DNA of 34,303 nucleotides from CAYLHF01 sp964383365 (lineage in GTDB: Bacteria; Bacteroidota; Rhodothermia; Rhodothermales; UBA10348). A model generated the notes under the pieces. That model was not told where the DNA came from. It saw only the letters and a program-made list of their open reading frames with translations, and ran no database searches. The stretch covers positions 1 through 34,303 of the forward strand of contig CAYLHF010000031.1 in assembly GCA_964383365.1 (NCBI GenBank), given 5' to 3'. Position 1 is the stretch's first letter. Each line of letters starts with the position of its first letter. Shown here piece after piece: positions 16,843 through 24,790 of the stretch. Position numbers and translations under genes: made by a program.

Positions 16843-17728
16843 TTTTCTAAAAAAATGGGCACGGAAGTGCAACCAATCCAAGGCCCTGCTGGGTGCCGTC
16901 TGCGTCTTCCTTCTTTCGTCATGTGAACCCATCGGCAACCGTGGAAAGATTGTCGTGGTCAGTTATAACATCCGTTACGACAACGCAGGAGACGGTGATA
17001 ATCGGTGGTCATTAAGAAAAGACGACGTTGCTGAGCGAATTATAGACAATAATGCCGATTTCGCTGGACTTCAAGAGGTCCTTGCTTCGCAACTCGACAC
17101 GCTGGGCGTACGGCTCGAAGACTACCACTGGACGGGTGTGGGTCGAACCGATGGCATTCGAAAAGGGGAGTATTCGCCCATTTTCTACCGCTCTGACCGG
17201 TTTGAAATCGAAGACGGAGGCACATTCTGGCTATCGGAGACGCCAGATTCGGCCGGAAGCCGGGGATGGGATGCCGCTCTACCCAGAATCGCTACATGGG
17301 GAAGATTCCGAGATATTATAGAAGACAGGTCCCTATACGTTTTCAACACGCATTTCGATCATATAGGGGAGATCGCTCGGCAGCAAAGTGCAAACCTGAT
17401 AAAGGATAGAATAACCTCGATTGCATCCGGGTTGCCCGTGATCCTGACCGGAGATTTCAATTCGTTGACGACCGATCTCTCGTATGCATTTCTGGCGAGA
17501 AGAACGGACCATTCTGTGCTGTATGACGCCAGGCTCTCCAGTCCGGATTCGTTGCTGTCGACGTTCAGAGGCTTCGAAAGGAACCCCGACCAGGAAAAAC
17601 TCATCGACTACGTCTTCCTGAACGATGGCTTTGACATATTGACGTACAAAATCGACGAAACCAAGCGTACAACGGCATATCCGTCGGATCATCTTCCGGT
17701 CGTCGTATCCGCCGTTTACGACCGGTAA
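16835..17728 (+). CDS. Exported endonuclease/exonuclease/phosphatase-family lipoprotein
   Basis: A 297-residue protein with the metal-dependent phosphodiesterase fold. Signature blocks are SYNIRYDN, GLQEV (catalytic Glu), RGWDAALPRIATWGRF, VFNTHFDH, GDFNSLTTD (Asp-x-Asn), LIDYVFLND and the C-terminal YPSDHLPVVV (Asp-His pair), all in order. The N terminus has a hydrophobic stretch ending in a lipobox (LLSSC, Cys30), so it is predicted to be lipidated and periplasmic or membrane-attached. The family covers nucleases, sphingomyelinases and sugar-phosphate or inositol-phosphate phosphatases, and the substrate cannot be told here. It is the last gene of the overlapping hslU-to-16.8 kb chain. Confidence 0.9.
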   Translation: MTDFLKKWARKCNQSKALLGAVCVFLLSSCEPIGNRGKIVVVSYNIRYDNAGDGDNRWSLRKDDVAERIIDNNADFAGLQEVLASQLDTLGVRLEDYHWTGVGRTDGIRKGEYSPIFYRSDRFEIEDGGTFWLSETPDSAGSRGWDAALPRIATWGRFRDIIEDRSLYVFNTHFDHIGEIARQQSANLIKDRITSIASGLPVILTGDFNSLTTDLSYAFLARRTDHSVLYDARLSSPDSLLSTFRGFERNPDQEKLIDYVFLNDGFDILTYKIDETKRTTAYPSDHLPVVVSAVYDR

Positions 17729-17807
17729 TGTAATCGCCGTAGCCATGGACAACGTATGTCGGAGAGACAGGTACCCGACAATCTCCACTCCCCTGCCCCT
17801 CCCCTGA

Positions 17808-17841
17808 CGTATATACGATATAATATACCCGAGTATATACG
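17808..17841. repeat. Perfect 9-base inverted repeat in AT-rich intergenic region
   Basis: cgtatatac (17808-17816) and its reverse complement gtatatacg (17833-17841) are 16 bases apart in the 299-base non-coding stretch 17729-18027. It may be an operator-like dyad; with no T-run it is not an obvious terminator. Apart from this dyad and the tRNA terminator, I see nothing in that stretch. Confidence 0.55.
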
Positions 17842-17989
17842 GCTTAAGTCCTTGTGCTACTGTGTTTTATATCGATCTGTAAAACATACGTATCCCTATG
17901 TGACAGATTTTCCCAACCCGGACAACGGATTATCGTATTGAGGCACTTTCAAACACCGGCAATCACGTCCTCCTCACGATTAACCAAAC

Positions 17990-18023
17990 AAAAAAAGCGC
18001 CGACCCGATCAAGAGTCGACGCT
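17990..18023 (-). terminator. Rho-independent terminator of tRNA-Gly
   Basis: Read on the minus strand, AGCGTCGAC and GTCGGCGCT form a 9-bp stem (one G-T pair) around a 10-base loop, followed at once by seven T. It begins five bases after the tRNA 3' end. Confidence 0.9.
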
Positions 18024-18027
18024 TGTG

Positions 18028-18099
18028 AGCGGGTGATGAGATTCGAACTCACGACCCTCACGTTGGCAACGTGATGCTCTACCACTGAGCTACACCCGC
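18028..18099 (-). tRNA. tRNA-Gly (anticodon GCC)
   Basis: Seventy-two bases fold as a standard cloverleaf. The acceptor stem GCGGGTG pairs with CACCCGC. The D arm is GCTC/GAGC, the anticodon stem TCACG/CGTGA has loop TTGCCAA (anticodon GCC), and the T arm is GTGAG-TTCGAAT-CTCAT. The discriminator is T, and the 3' CCA is not encoded (CAC follows), so CCA must be added after transcription. It is a single gene with its own promoter and terminator. Confidence 0.97.
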
Positions 18100-18113
18100 T
18101 TCAAGAGTGCGCA

Positions 18114-18142
18114 ATGATATAAACATTCGCACCCGCAATCAA
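18114..18142 (-). promoter_or_regulatory. Putative promoter of tRNA-Gly
   Basis: On the minus strand TTGATT (18142-18137) is followed after 17 bases by TATCAT (18119-18114), a sigma-70-like pair placed to start transcription a few bases before the tRNA 5' end at 18099. It lies in the asd-tRNA spacer. Confidence 0.45.
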
Positions 18143-18189
18143 ATAAAAACAGAGGCTTTACACGAAGCTCAAAATTCGATTGTCCTTCC

Positions 18190-19257
18190 CTACTGCCTGC
18201 CCGTAATGTATCCCTTTTTTACAAGCAATTCTGCATTCAGGATGGCTCCCCCGGCAGCTCCCCGGATCGTGTTATGCACCAGTGTGACAAAACGAGCGCC
18301 GAGAACGGGGCACTTCCTCAGTCTTCCAATCGACACCGTCATGCCACCACCCAACATGACATGGCGCATCGGTTGGGGATATCTCTGGTCCTCAAAAACA
18401 GTCAGAAACGGCCTGGGTGCCGTAGGGAGGTTATATTCATCGATTTCCGGTCGAAATTCATCGAAGGCCCTCGCGATATCCGCGAGCGACGGATCGCCGT
18501 CGAGTGTGACCGACACACTGACCAGATGACCGTCAACAACCGGAACCCTGTTGCACTGGGCGCTGATCGGAAAAGCCGCCGCACGGATGTGGTCACCCTC
18601 AAGCGAACCGAGGAGTTTCAGGGGTTCTGATTCGAGTTTGGCCTCCTCCCCTCCGATAAATGGAATTACGTTACCCAGCGTATCGAGAGACGAGACTCCC
18701 GGATATCCGGCACCCGAAAGCGCTTGCATGGTTGTGATATGAACCGCGGCAATACCGAATCGATCATGTAACGGCTTGAGCGCAGATACGACTCCCACCG
18801 TCGAGCAGTTCGGATTGGTAACAATAAACCCATTTTCTGACCAACTTTGTTCTGAAATAAGTGATATGTGATCAGGATTTACCTCGGGGATAATGAGGGG
18901 GGTCACTGAATCCATGCGGAAGTTTCGGGCGTTCGACACAACCGGAATTCCCCTCGACGCGAATGACTCCTCTATTTCGGTAGCTACTTTTGCGTCCAAA
19001 CCCGAAAACACGAGATCACAGGGTGAATCCTCGTCTGGCGAAGAGACCATCATTTCTCCTACGTGGGCTGGCAGGGCATTTCCGGACAGCCAGTTGGAAG
19101 CATCCGAATACTTTTTCCCAGCCGATCGTTCAGAGGCCACCAGAGACGATATTTCAAACCAGGGATGATCCCTGAGCAGGTCGATAAACTTCTGACCGAC
19201 CGCTCCGGTGGCACCCAGAATTCCAACTCGAATCTTTTCTTCGCGATAATGCGGCAT
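18190..19257 (-). CDS. asd: Aspartate-semialdehyde dehydrogenase, archaeal/fungal type
   Basis: NADPH-dependent reduction of aspartyl phosphate to aspartate semialdehyde, the branch point to lysine/diaminopimelate, threonine and methionine. The 355 residues show the Rossmann loop LGATGAVGQKF (14-24), SGLDAKVATEIEESFA, the active-site Cys151 in TNPNCSTVGVV, TTMQALSGAGYPG and the catalytic His244 in CNRVPVVDGHL. NPNCSTVG (instead of NPNCSTIQ) and the QALSGAGYPG segment place it in the archaeal/fungal-like subgroup, also found in many FCB bacteria, not the E. coli type. It precedes tRNA-Gly on the same strand and is divergent from folD across a 259-base region that should hold both promoters; I could not fix a promoter there. 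Confidence 0.96.
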   Translation of the reverse strand: MPHYREEKIRVGILGATGAVGQKFIDLLRDHPWFEISSLVASERSAGKKYSDASNWLSGNALPAHVGEMMVSSPDEDSPCDLVFSGLDAKVATEIEESFASRGIPVVSNARNFRMDSVTPLIIPEVNPDHISLISEQSWSENGFIVTNPNCSTVGVVSALKPLHDRFGIAAVHITTMQALSGAGYPGVSSLDTLGNVIPFIGGEEAKLESEPLKLLGSLEGDHIRAAAFPISAQCNRVPVVDGHLVSVSVTLDGDPSLADIARAFDEFRPEIDEYNLPTAPRPFLTVFEDQRYPQPMRHVMLGGGMTVSIGRLRKCPVLGARFVTLVHNTIRGAAGGAILNAELLVKKGYITGRQ

Positions 19258-19516
19258 CTGAACCTGTATAAATAATCGAATACGTGATTCCAGGGAAAAT
19301 ACGCCGATACGTACTACGGAACCACGAATAGAATGGGAAGGCGGTCCGCTCGGAGCACGGCCTTGTCTTGTGAGAAACTACACAGTTACGGTAGCATCCC
19401 TTCCCTTCGGAGTGACTAACTTTCGGCACGACACTCTGAAGATCCGTGTTGAAGTCTCGGCGTCAGAGGAGACACAACTGTTGCTACATTCAACGATCTA
19501 ACGACCAGAAGCTATC

Positions 19517-20380
19517 GTGGGAAACATCATCGACGGACGGGCTATCGCTGCCGAGATACGAATGGAGATCCGGGCCGAAGTGGATCTTCGTATTGCTTCC
19601 GGCAACCGCTCGCCGTACCTGGCAGTCATTTTGGTTGGCAACGATCCGGCTTCGGCATCCTATGTACGTGGAAAGCAGAAGGCTGCAGCGGAAGTGGGTA
19701 TTCTCGGCGATACGATGACATATCCGGAGGATCTCTCTGAAGACAAGCTACTGTGCATCATCAGGGGACTGAATCGGGACCCGCAGGTGGACGGTATTCT
19801 GGTGCAACTTCCGCTTCCCCCTCAAATAGATGATCAGACTGTAATCGATACGATCGATCCCGACAAGGATGTAGACTGCTTTCACGCCAGAAACGCTGGA
19901 AGATTACTCCTCGGACTACCCGGTTTCGAACCCGCCACACCGGCAGGAATCATCGAATTGCTGGAACGATCGGGGATTCCCACAGCGGGGCAGCACGTCG
20001 TGATCATTGGTCGATCGAACATCGTCGGTAAACCTCTGGCCAATCTTTTACTCCGGAAGGGCGTCGATGCCACGGTCACGGTGTGCCACAGTCGGACAAA
20101 AAATCTTTCCGATTTGACCCGTCAGGCAGATATTCTTGTTGCAGCCATCGGCCGGCCTGAATTTGTCACCGAAGACATGATACGCTCTGGAGCAGTCGTG
20201 ATTGATGTCGGCGTAAATCGGATCGAGGATCCCACAAGAGAGCGTGGATACCGTCTTGCGGGAGATGTGCACTTCCCGTCTGTTTCTAAAAAAGCATCAC
20301 GGATCACACCGGTTCCCGGCGGTGTCGGCCCGATGACTATTGCATTGATGTTGAGGAATACGCTTCATGCATCAATATAG
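19517..20380 (+). CDS. folD: Methylenetetrahydrofolate dehydrogenase / methenyltetrahydrofolate cyclohydrolase
   Basis: Interconverts 5,10-methylene- and 10-formyltetrahydrofolate, supplying the formyl donor for PurN and PurH. The 287-residue length is normal. Motifs are GNDPASASYVRGKQKAA with Tyr49 and Lys53, DGILVQLPLP (93-102), PDKDVDCFH (Asp120; the usual Gly after the Asp is Cys), the dinucleotide loop IIGRSNIVGKPLANLL and the C-terminal PVPGGVGPMTIALM. The start is GTG at 19517, which gives the family N terminus GNIIDGRAIAAEI. It is transcribed alone; 186 bases without a recognised element separate it from the next gene. Confidence 0.96.
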   Translation: MGNIIDGRAIAAEIRMEIRAEVDLRIASGNRSPYLAVILVGNDPASASYVRGKQKAAAEVGILGDTMTYPEDLSEDKLLCIIRGLNRDPQVDGILVQLPLPPQIDDQTVIDTIDPDKDVDCFHARNAGRLLLGLPGFEPATPAGIIELLERSGIPTAGQHVVIIGRSNIVGKPLANLLLRKGVDATVTVCHSRTKNLSDLTRQADILVAAIGRPEFVTEDMIRSGAVVIDVGVNRIEDPTRERGYRLAGDVHFPSVSKKASRITPVPGGVGPMTIALMLRNTLHASI

Positions 20381-20566
20381 ATAGAATCCATAACGTGTTG
20401 TCTGGCAATGCTCACGGGTATCTTTCATCGAAAAATAGTTCCTCTCTCCTCCTGGAATCTGCTACTTAAGGGAATCGAATCCAGACCGATCTGAATGTCA
20501 GGTGTCCCCTGCGCAAGGCTACGGGCATCCAAGACAAACCGCCATACAAAAGACATCTGATCGGTC

Positions 20567-23500
20567 ATGCGTACCCCTGTTAACGCATTCCCGGGTGAAA
20601 CGAGTGCCAGGTCTCGTCGCCTCTTTGCAGGCTTTACGCTGATTCTGCTCCTCGTCCCGCTCACTTCCATCGCCCAGTCCAAGGACGACTTCCGTTCGAA
20701 AAATTCGGACAAATGGAGTAAGAAAGGCGCGTGGGAACGATTCGACGGCTCGAAATGGAAGAGCGCACCCAACGTACCGACCAATAAAGATGGCGTGATA
20801 ACGATTCGGTCGGGGCACACCATCAAAGTCGACAAGAAATACAACGTTGACCAACTCATTGTGGAGAATGGGGCCACACTCAAGGTCGACAAACGCCTCA
20901 CAATTGTCGACGGACCCGGGACCGACTTCGTCTCGCTCGGCGCGATCGAAATAAAAGACAAACTCCGTACGATAAAGACGGCCACGGCATCGTTTGGTAG
21001 CACGAGCGTCGTCGATGTGAAGGGGGGTACCCTTCAGTTCAAACAGAATTCGGCAGCCACCATGTTGACCGGATCCGTGGTCAACGTTCAGGCTGGAAGC
21101 GATCTTTTCGTCAGCGGGTCGGGAACCCTTACGATGAACAGCGGGTCCGTGGTCAATAATTTTGATCGATTCCGCGTCAACGGAACCGCCAGTCTCTTTA
21201 CGGCCGGTTTAATCGTGAACCATTCGCGACTTCTGGTTCAGCAGTCAGGCACTGCCACATTTCTCAACAACGGTGTTTACGAGCACGCCCTGAATGCCGG
21301 AGCCCTCCCGTCGGCATCAAGAACGACATTTTCAATCGGTTCTACCGCCCTCTTCACAGGGATTACGACGGTCCTGCCGACTCAGATGAATAACGCGTTT
21401 CATCATCTCACATGGAATTCGGCCGGACAAACAGCGACGCTGGACCTTGCCGGAAAACCTACCGCCGTCAGTGGAGATCTGTCGATTGCGTCGACTGGAT
21501 CGGGGGCTCTTTCCTGGGTAAAGGGACTCAATACGAGCCTGAATGTCGGTGGAAATTATGCGCAGACAGGTGGGACGTTCATATACGCCGACGGAACGGG
21601 ATCAGGAACCATGACGGTATCCGGTGCGACAAATATCGCGGCCGGTACAACCATACTTTCGTCCGGCGCAGGTTCACCGGTGATGGATCTGAAATCGAGC
21701 CTGACGATCACGGGAGGCTCGCTCCAGACGAGCGGAGCAGGACAGGGAACGGTTCGGTTCAGTGGAGCCGCAGCCCAGAATGTAGATGCGTCAACGGGAA
21801 TATCGGGCGCCCTGGACATTCTTGTGGCCAATACGGGCGGTATCAGGCTTGTGAGCCCTCTGGTCGCCCCCAGAAATGTAACGGCCAGTTCCGGACAACT
21901 GAATTTGAACAATCAGGATCTTACGGTTGCGGGAAACCTGTCTGTCGCCACATCCATCGCCTCGCCATCTGCCGTCGTTTTCAATGGCACAGGAATACAG
22001 AATCTGACCTATGGCCCGGGCCTGTTAACACTCCCAAAACTGGTTGTAGATAACACGGGCGGCGCTCTTGTGACGGCAACGGACCTGACCATCACGACGA
22101 CAGCGTCTGTTCGAAATGGAACGTTCGATACGAACGGGAAGACGGTACTTTTCGCCTCAGGAGCCACGCTCTATGCGGGTGGAACGGTACTTGGTAATGT
22201 CTCCTTTTCGAGGTTTTACGGCCTCAATGCCGATGGATGGCGAATGTTGGCGACACCCATCGACGGAGTCGCGTACAGCGCGCTGAACAGCATTTTTCAT
22301 ACGCAGGGCGGCACGTGGGCGAACCTTTCCGGAGGAACAAGCAACCTTCAGTCTCTGAATTTCGGAATCCAGAATTGGAATCAGATCACCGGTGCCGATG
22401 CACCGTTTTCAGGAGGAACGGGCTACATCTTCTATATGTTCAAGGATGACCGGAATGGCATTCCTGTCTTGCCAGCTACATGGTCGGTTACGGGAACCCT
22501 CCGGAACGTTGTGCCTCTCACTCTCTCGTTCAACACCACTCCGTCTGATTCATACAACTACGTTGGAAACCCCACAACCAGCAATCTGGATTGGAATGCA
22601 GTGGTAGCTGCAAGCGTGAACGTTGGTTCGAGTTATGCTACATGGGATCCGGCCCTCACACCGGGCGGCGGGATGACGGGATATAAATATTACAGTTCGG
22701 CCAGCGGTGTCGGTGCCGCCGGACGATTCGTCGCCCCGTTTACTGCCCTGATGGTCCAGCCGCTCGCCGCGGGTGCCGTGCTGGCCTTCCCGACGAGTGA
22801 GGCAGCAAATACACAGACGGCGAGTCAGTTCGGAAAAACTCACGCGATTTCGTCTCATATCGGTCTCGAGATCACGAACGATTATCAGGCGGAAACAGAG
22901 ACGTACATCGTCTTTGACGGTGAGGCTGAGGATCCAGGGGTCCTCGATGACCGTTTCGACGTTGACCGGTTACAGCCCCTCTCGCCAGACTATGTTACCA
23001 TGTGGTTCATGGACGACGAGCGCAAGCTGGCCTTCGATGGACGGTCGAATTCAACCGGACTCGAAACATTCCATCTGGCCGTTGAAGCGTCGGCAGAGGG
23101 ATTGTATACGCTTCGCTGGCCTACGCTATACGAGATTCCTGAAACCTGGTCCCTGACGCTTACCGACCTCGGAAACGGCAACGTTATCGATCTACGTTCG
23201 GAGACGGAATACATTTTCCATGTGGGAGCGGATGAGTTGGCTACCGGAAAATCTGATGGACTGGAAATCAGCGATCGTGCGGCCCGATTCACACTCGTGG
23301 TCCGGGATCCATCACGAGCACCCCTTGAGGCTGAGTCCATCTCGCTGCCGTCTTCACCTCAACTGGTCCAGAACTTCCCGAATCCATTCGCAGGATCTAC
23401 GACCATACGAGTCTCCGTCGCAGAAACGAGTCCGGTTACGCTTGAAATCTTTGACCTCCTCGGGCGCCGTGTAACCGTCTTGAAAGATGGCATCCTGGAT

Positions 23501-23614
23501 ACGGGTTGGCATGACTTCGTATGGAGCAGCAATAATCTTTCCGGGGGTTTGTATTACTATCGCTTAAACGTTGCAGGACAATCGTTTACAAAATCCATGA
23601 TCGTGATGAGATAG
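20567..23614 (+). CDS. Large T9SS-secreted surface protein with beta-solenoid-like region
   Basis: A 1015-residue exported protein; signal peptide cleavage is predicted after TSIA (residue 36), leaving Gln. Residues about 45-120 have the pattern seen at the start of many T9SS cargo proteins (GAWERFDGSKWKSAPNVP, ITIRSGHTIKV, LIVENGATLKV). Residues about 120-545 are rich in Gly/Ser/Thr/Val with repeated short strands (SVVNVQAGSDLFVSGSGTLTMNSG), suggesting a beta-solenoid. A segment near 560-740 (GWRMLATPIDG, GTGYIFYMF, YNYVGNPTTSNLDW) recalls a domain often found before the sorting tail. An Ig-like stretch follows, then a type A T9SS domain: NFPNPFAGSTTIRVSV, LEIFDLLGRRV, LSGGLYYYRL. No enzyme motif is seen; an adhesin or matrix role is inference. 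The fibre-like locus begins 114 bases downstream on the same strand. Confidence 0.9.
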   Translation: MRTPVNAFPGETSARSRRLFAGFTLILLLVPLTSIAQSKDDFRSKNSDKWSKKGAWERFDGSKWKSAPNVPTNKDGVITIRSGHTIKVDKKYNVDQLIVENGATLKVDKRLTIVDGPGTDFVSLGAIEIKDKLRTIKTATASFGSTSVVDVKGGTLQFKQNSAATMLTGSVVNVQAGSDLFVSGSGTLTMNSGSVVNNFDRFRVNGTASLFTAGLIVNHSRLLVQQSGTATFLNNGVYEHALNAGALPSASRTTFSIGSTALFTGITTVLPTQMNNAFHHLTWNSAGQTATLDLAGKPTAVSGDLSIASTGSGALSWVKGLNTSLNVGGNYAQTGGTFIYADGTGSGTMTVSGATNIAAGTTILSSGAGSPVMDLKSSLTITGGSLQTSGAGQGTVRFSGAAAQNVDASTGISGALDILVANTGGIRLVSPLVAPRNVTASSGQLNLNNQDLTVAGNLSVATSIASPSAVVFNGTGIQNLTYGPGLLTLPKLVVDNTGGALVTATDLTITTTASVRNGTFDTNGKTVLFASGATLYAGGTVLGNVSFSRFYGLNADGWRMLATPIDGVAYSALNSIFHTQGGTWANLSGGTSNLQSLNFGIQNWNQITGADAPFSGGTGYIFYMFKDDRNGIPVLPATWSVTGTLRNVVPLTLSFNTTPSDSYNYVGNPTTSNLDWNAVVAASVNVGSSYATWDPALTPGGGMTGYKYYSSASGVGAAGRFVAPFTALMVQPLAAGAVLAFPTSEAANTQTASQFGKTHAISSHIGLEITNDYQAETETYIVFDGEAEDPGVLDDRFDVDRLQPLSPDYVTMWFMDDERKLAFDGRSNSTGLETFHLAVEASAEGLYTLRWPTLYEIPETWSLTLTDLGNGNVIDLRSETEYIFHVGADELATGKSDGLEISDRAARFTLVVRDPSRAPLEAESISLPSSPQLVQNFPNPFAGSTTIRVSVAETSPVTLEIFDLLGRRVTVLKDGILDTGWHDFVWSSNNLSGGLYYYRLNVAGQSFTKSMIVMR

Positions 23615-23657
23615 TATTTTTTGTGTGTTAAGAATACCCGGTTTTCGACGATAAAGT

Positions 23658-23691
23658 TAATGCCGGCCGTCCCCACGGACGGCCGGCATTA
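23658..23691 (+). terminator. Strong GC-rich hairpin between T9SS protein and first fibre-like gene
   Basis: A perfect 15-bp inverted repeat (taatgccggccgtcc / ggacggccggcatta) with a 4-base loop ccac. No T-run follows on either strand, so it may be a terminator for the upstream gene, a partial attenuator, or a 5' stabilising structure for the next mRNA, whose start codon is 38 bases away. Confidence 0.65.
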
Positions 23692-23713
23692 CTACATAGT
23701 TCACTTGTTTACC

Positions 23714-23721
23714 AAGGAGGT
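23714..23721 (+). promoter_or_regulatory. Consensus Shine-Dalgarno of first fibre-like gene
   Basis: AAGGAGGT lies seven bases before the ATG at 23729: full consensus at ideal spacing, the strongest ribosome site I see in the window. It decides the start of the gene (the frame is open to 23621) and suggests a highly translated product. Confidence 0.85.
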
Positions 23722-23728
23722 AATCAAC

Positions 23729-24214
23729 ATGAAATCACTGAAGACCCTGGTGATGGCTGTTGTGCTCTTCGTCGGTTTTGCGACCGTCGCCCACGCACAG
23801 ACTGCCAACCAGGCCGTGACCATCGTGGTCAGCCCAATCAACGTGATGAGCGTTTCTTCCGGAACGGTCTCGATGACGATCAACAGCGCGACGGCCGGAT
23901 CCAATCCGGACAACGCGAGTGATGCGGCAACATCATATGCCGTAACGACCAATGGGACGCTGAAGAAAATCACCGCCGCGTTGGGAACAGCGTATGCCGG
24001 AGGTATTTCGCTCGCCCTTTCACTGACAGCACCCACGGGTGGAACCAGTGCGGGATCCGTTACGCTGACCACCGTTGCCCAGGATCTCGTTACGGGATTT
24101 GCAAATCTCGCCGAGAGCGGGAAAGGTATCTCGTACACGGCGAGCGCAACGGCAGCTGCGGCTACAAACGGTGCCGGTGAGGCCCAGACAGTTACCCTAA
24201 CGCTGACCAACTAA
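23729..24214 (+). CDS. Small secreted beta-rich protein A, putative major fibre subunit
   Basis: A 161-residue precursor with a clear signal peptide (MKSLKTLVMAVVLFVGFATVAHA, then Gln24), giving a mature protein of about 138 residues. It is very rich in Ala, Thr, Ser, Gly and Val and has no Cys. It shows alternating beta-strand patterns: VTIVVSPINVMSV, TVSMTINSATAGSNPD, TSYAVTTNGTLKKITAAL, SAGSVTLTTVAQDLVTGF, and the terminal strand QTVTLTLTN. I know proteins of this pattern only as uncharacterised exported proteins; spore-coat-U/pilin-like beta-sandwich subunits are the nearest idea. The next gene is a clear paralogue. The consensus ribosome site and first position suggest the most abundant subunit. 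Function is inference. Confidence 0.75.
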   Translation: MKSLKTLVMAVVLFVGFATVAHAQTANQAVTIVVSPINVMSVSSGTVSMTINSATAGSNPDNASDAATSYAVTTNGTLKKITAALGTAYAGGISLALSLTAPTGGTSAGSVTLTTVAQDLVTGFANLAESGKGISYTASATAAAATNGAGEAQTVTLTLTN

Positions 24215-24240
24215 GGAAAGCAGAGTAACTCTGTAACCAG

Positions 24241-24777
24241 ATGACCATGTCGAACTTGATGCTCAAACGAGTACTTACGTTTGTCTGGCTCAATCTGCTC
24301 CTGCTGACAGGCACCTGGGCCCAGGTACCCCTCCCCCAGAAAATAACCATGTTTGGCACGAGCGTCTCCCTGAGTCAAGACGTTGCGGTTTCCGTACTGG
24401 AAATCAATGCGATCACTGTATCGGGAAACGTCTCTCTGAACATTTCCGGGGCGGTTGCCGGCTCGAACCCAGCCGATGCTTCAAATGCCGCTACATCGTA
24501 TGACATTACGGTCAATGGAGGTTCAAAGAAGCTCACGGGTGCTCTGGATGCCCTGTTCAGTACGGGAATCTCACTAGACGTACTGCTCGTTCCCCCGACC
24601 GGGGGAACAGCCGTACGCAGGACGCTGGGTACGACAACCCAGGATCTGGTAACGGGCTTCGGATACGTGGCGGAAACGGGTCTGGCGATCACTTACACGG
24701 CTATCGTATCTGCCCAGGCGGCTCCAAATGGAGCCGGGCAGACGCGAACCGTGCTACTTACGCTCACGAATCTGTAG
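24241..24777 (+). CDS. Small secreted beta-rich protein B, paralogue of A
   Basis: A 178-residue precursor. A signal peptide ends near residue 27 (GTWA|QVPL). The mature part aligns along its length with protein A: VSLNISGAVAGSNPADASNAATSYDITVNG against the SMTINSATAGSNPD block, KKLTGAL against KKITAAL, PPTGGT, TTQDLVTGFGYVAETGLAITYTA against TVAQDLVTGFANLAESGKGISYTA, and NGAGQTRTVLLTLTN against NGAGEAQTVTLTLTN. It lies 26 bases after A. ATGs at 24241, 24247 and 24259 are all possible; I took the first. It could be a minor or alternative subunit of the same structure. No catalytic motif or Cys is seen. Confidence 0.74.
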   Translation: MTMSNLMLKRVLTFVWLNLLLLTGTWAQVPLPQKITMFGTSVSLSQDVAVSVLEINAITVSGNVSLNISGAVAGSNPADASNAATSYDITVNGGSKKLTGALDALFSTGISLDVLLVPPTGGTAVRRTLGTTTQDLVTGFGYVAETGLAITYTAIVSAQAAPNGAGQTRTVLLTLTNL

Positions 24778-24790
24778 TAGGTACAAGGGC

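Noticed and set aside
17756..17941. 61-codon frame in the intergenic region before the tRNA
   Set aside because: No motif, composition follows the local AT-rich sequence, no ribosome site.
20381..20566. Possible regulatory element between folD and the 1015-residue protein
   Set aside because: No convincing hairpin with T-run or riboswitch core could be read.
20425..21003. 192-codon minus-strand frame opposite the start of the 1015-residue protein
   Set aside because: Low-complexity composition, no motif, and it opposes the signal peptide and N-terminal domain of a clear secreted protein.
23701..24210. 169-codon minus-strand frame opposite subunit A
   Set aside because: Shadow of a gene with consensus ribosome site and a paralogue; it even runs through the ribosome site in reverse.
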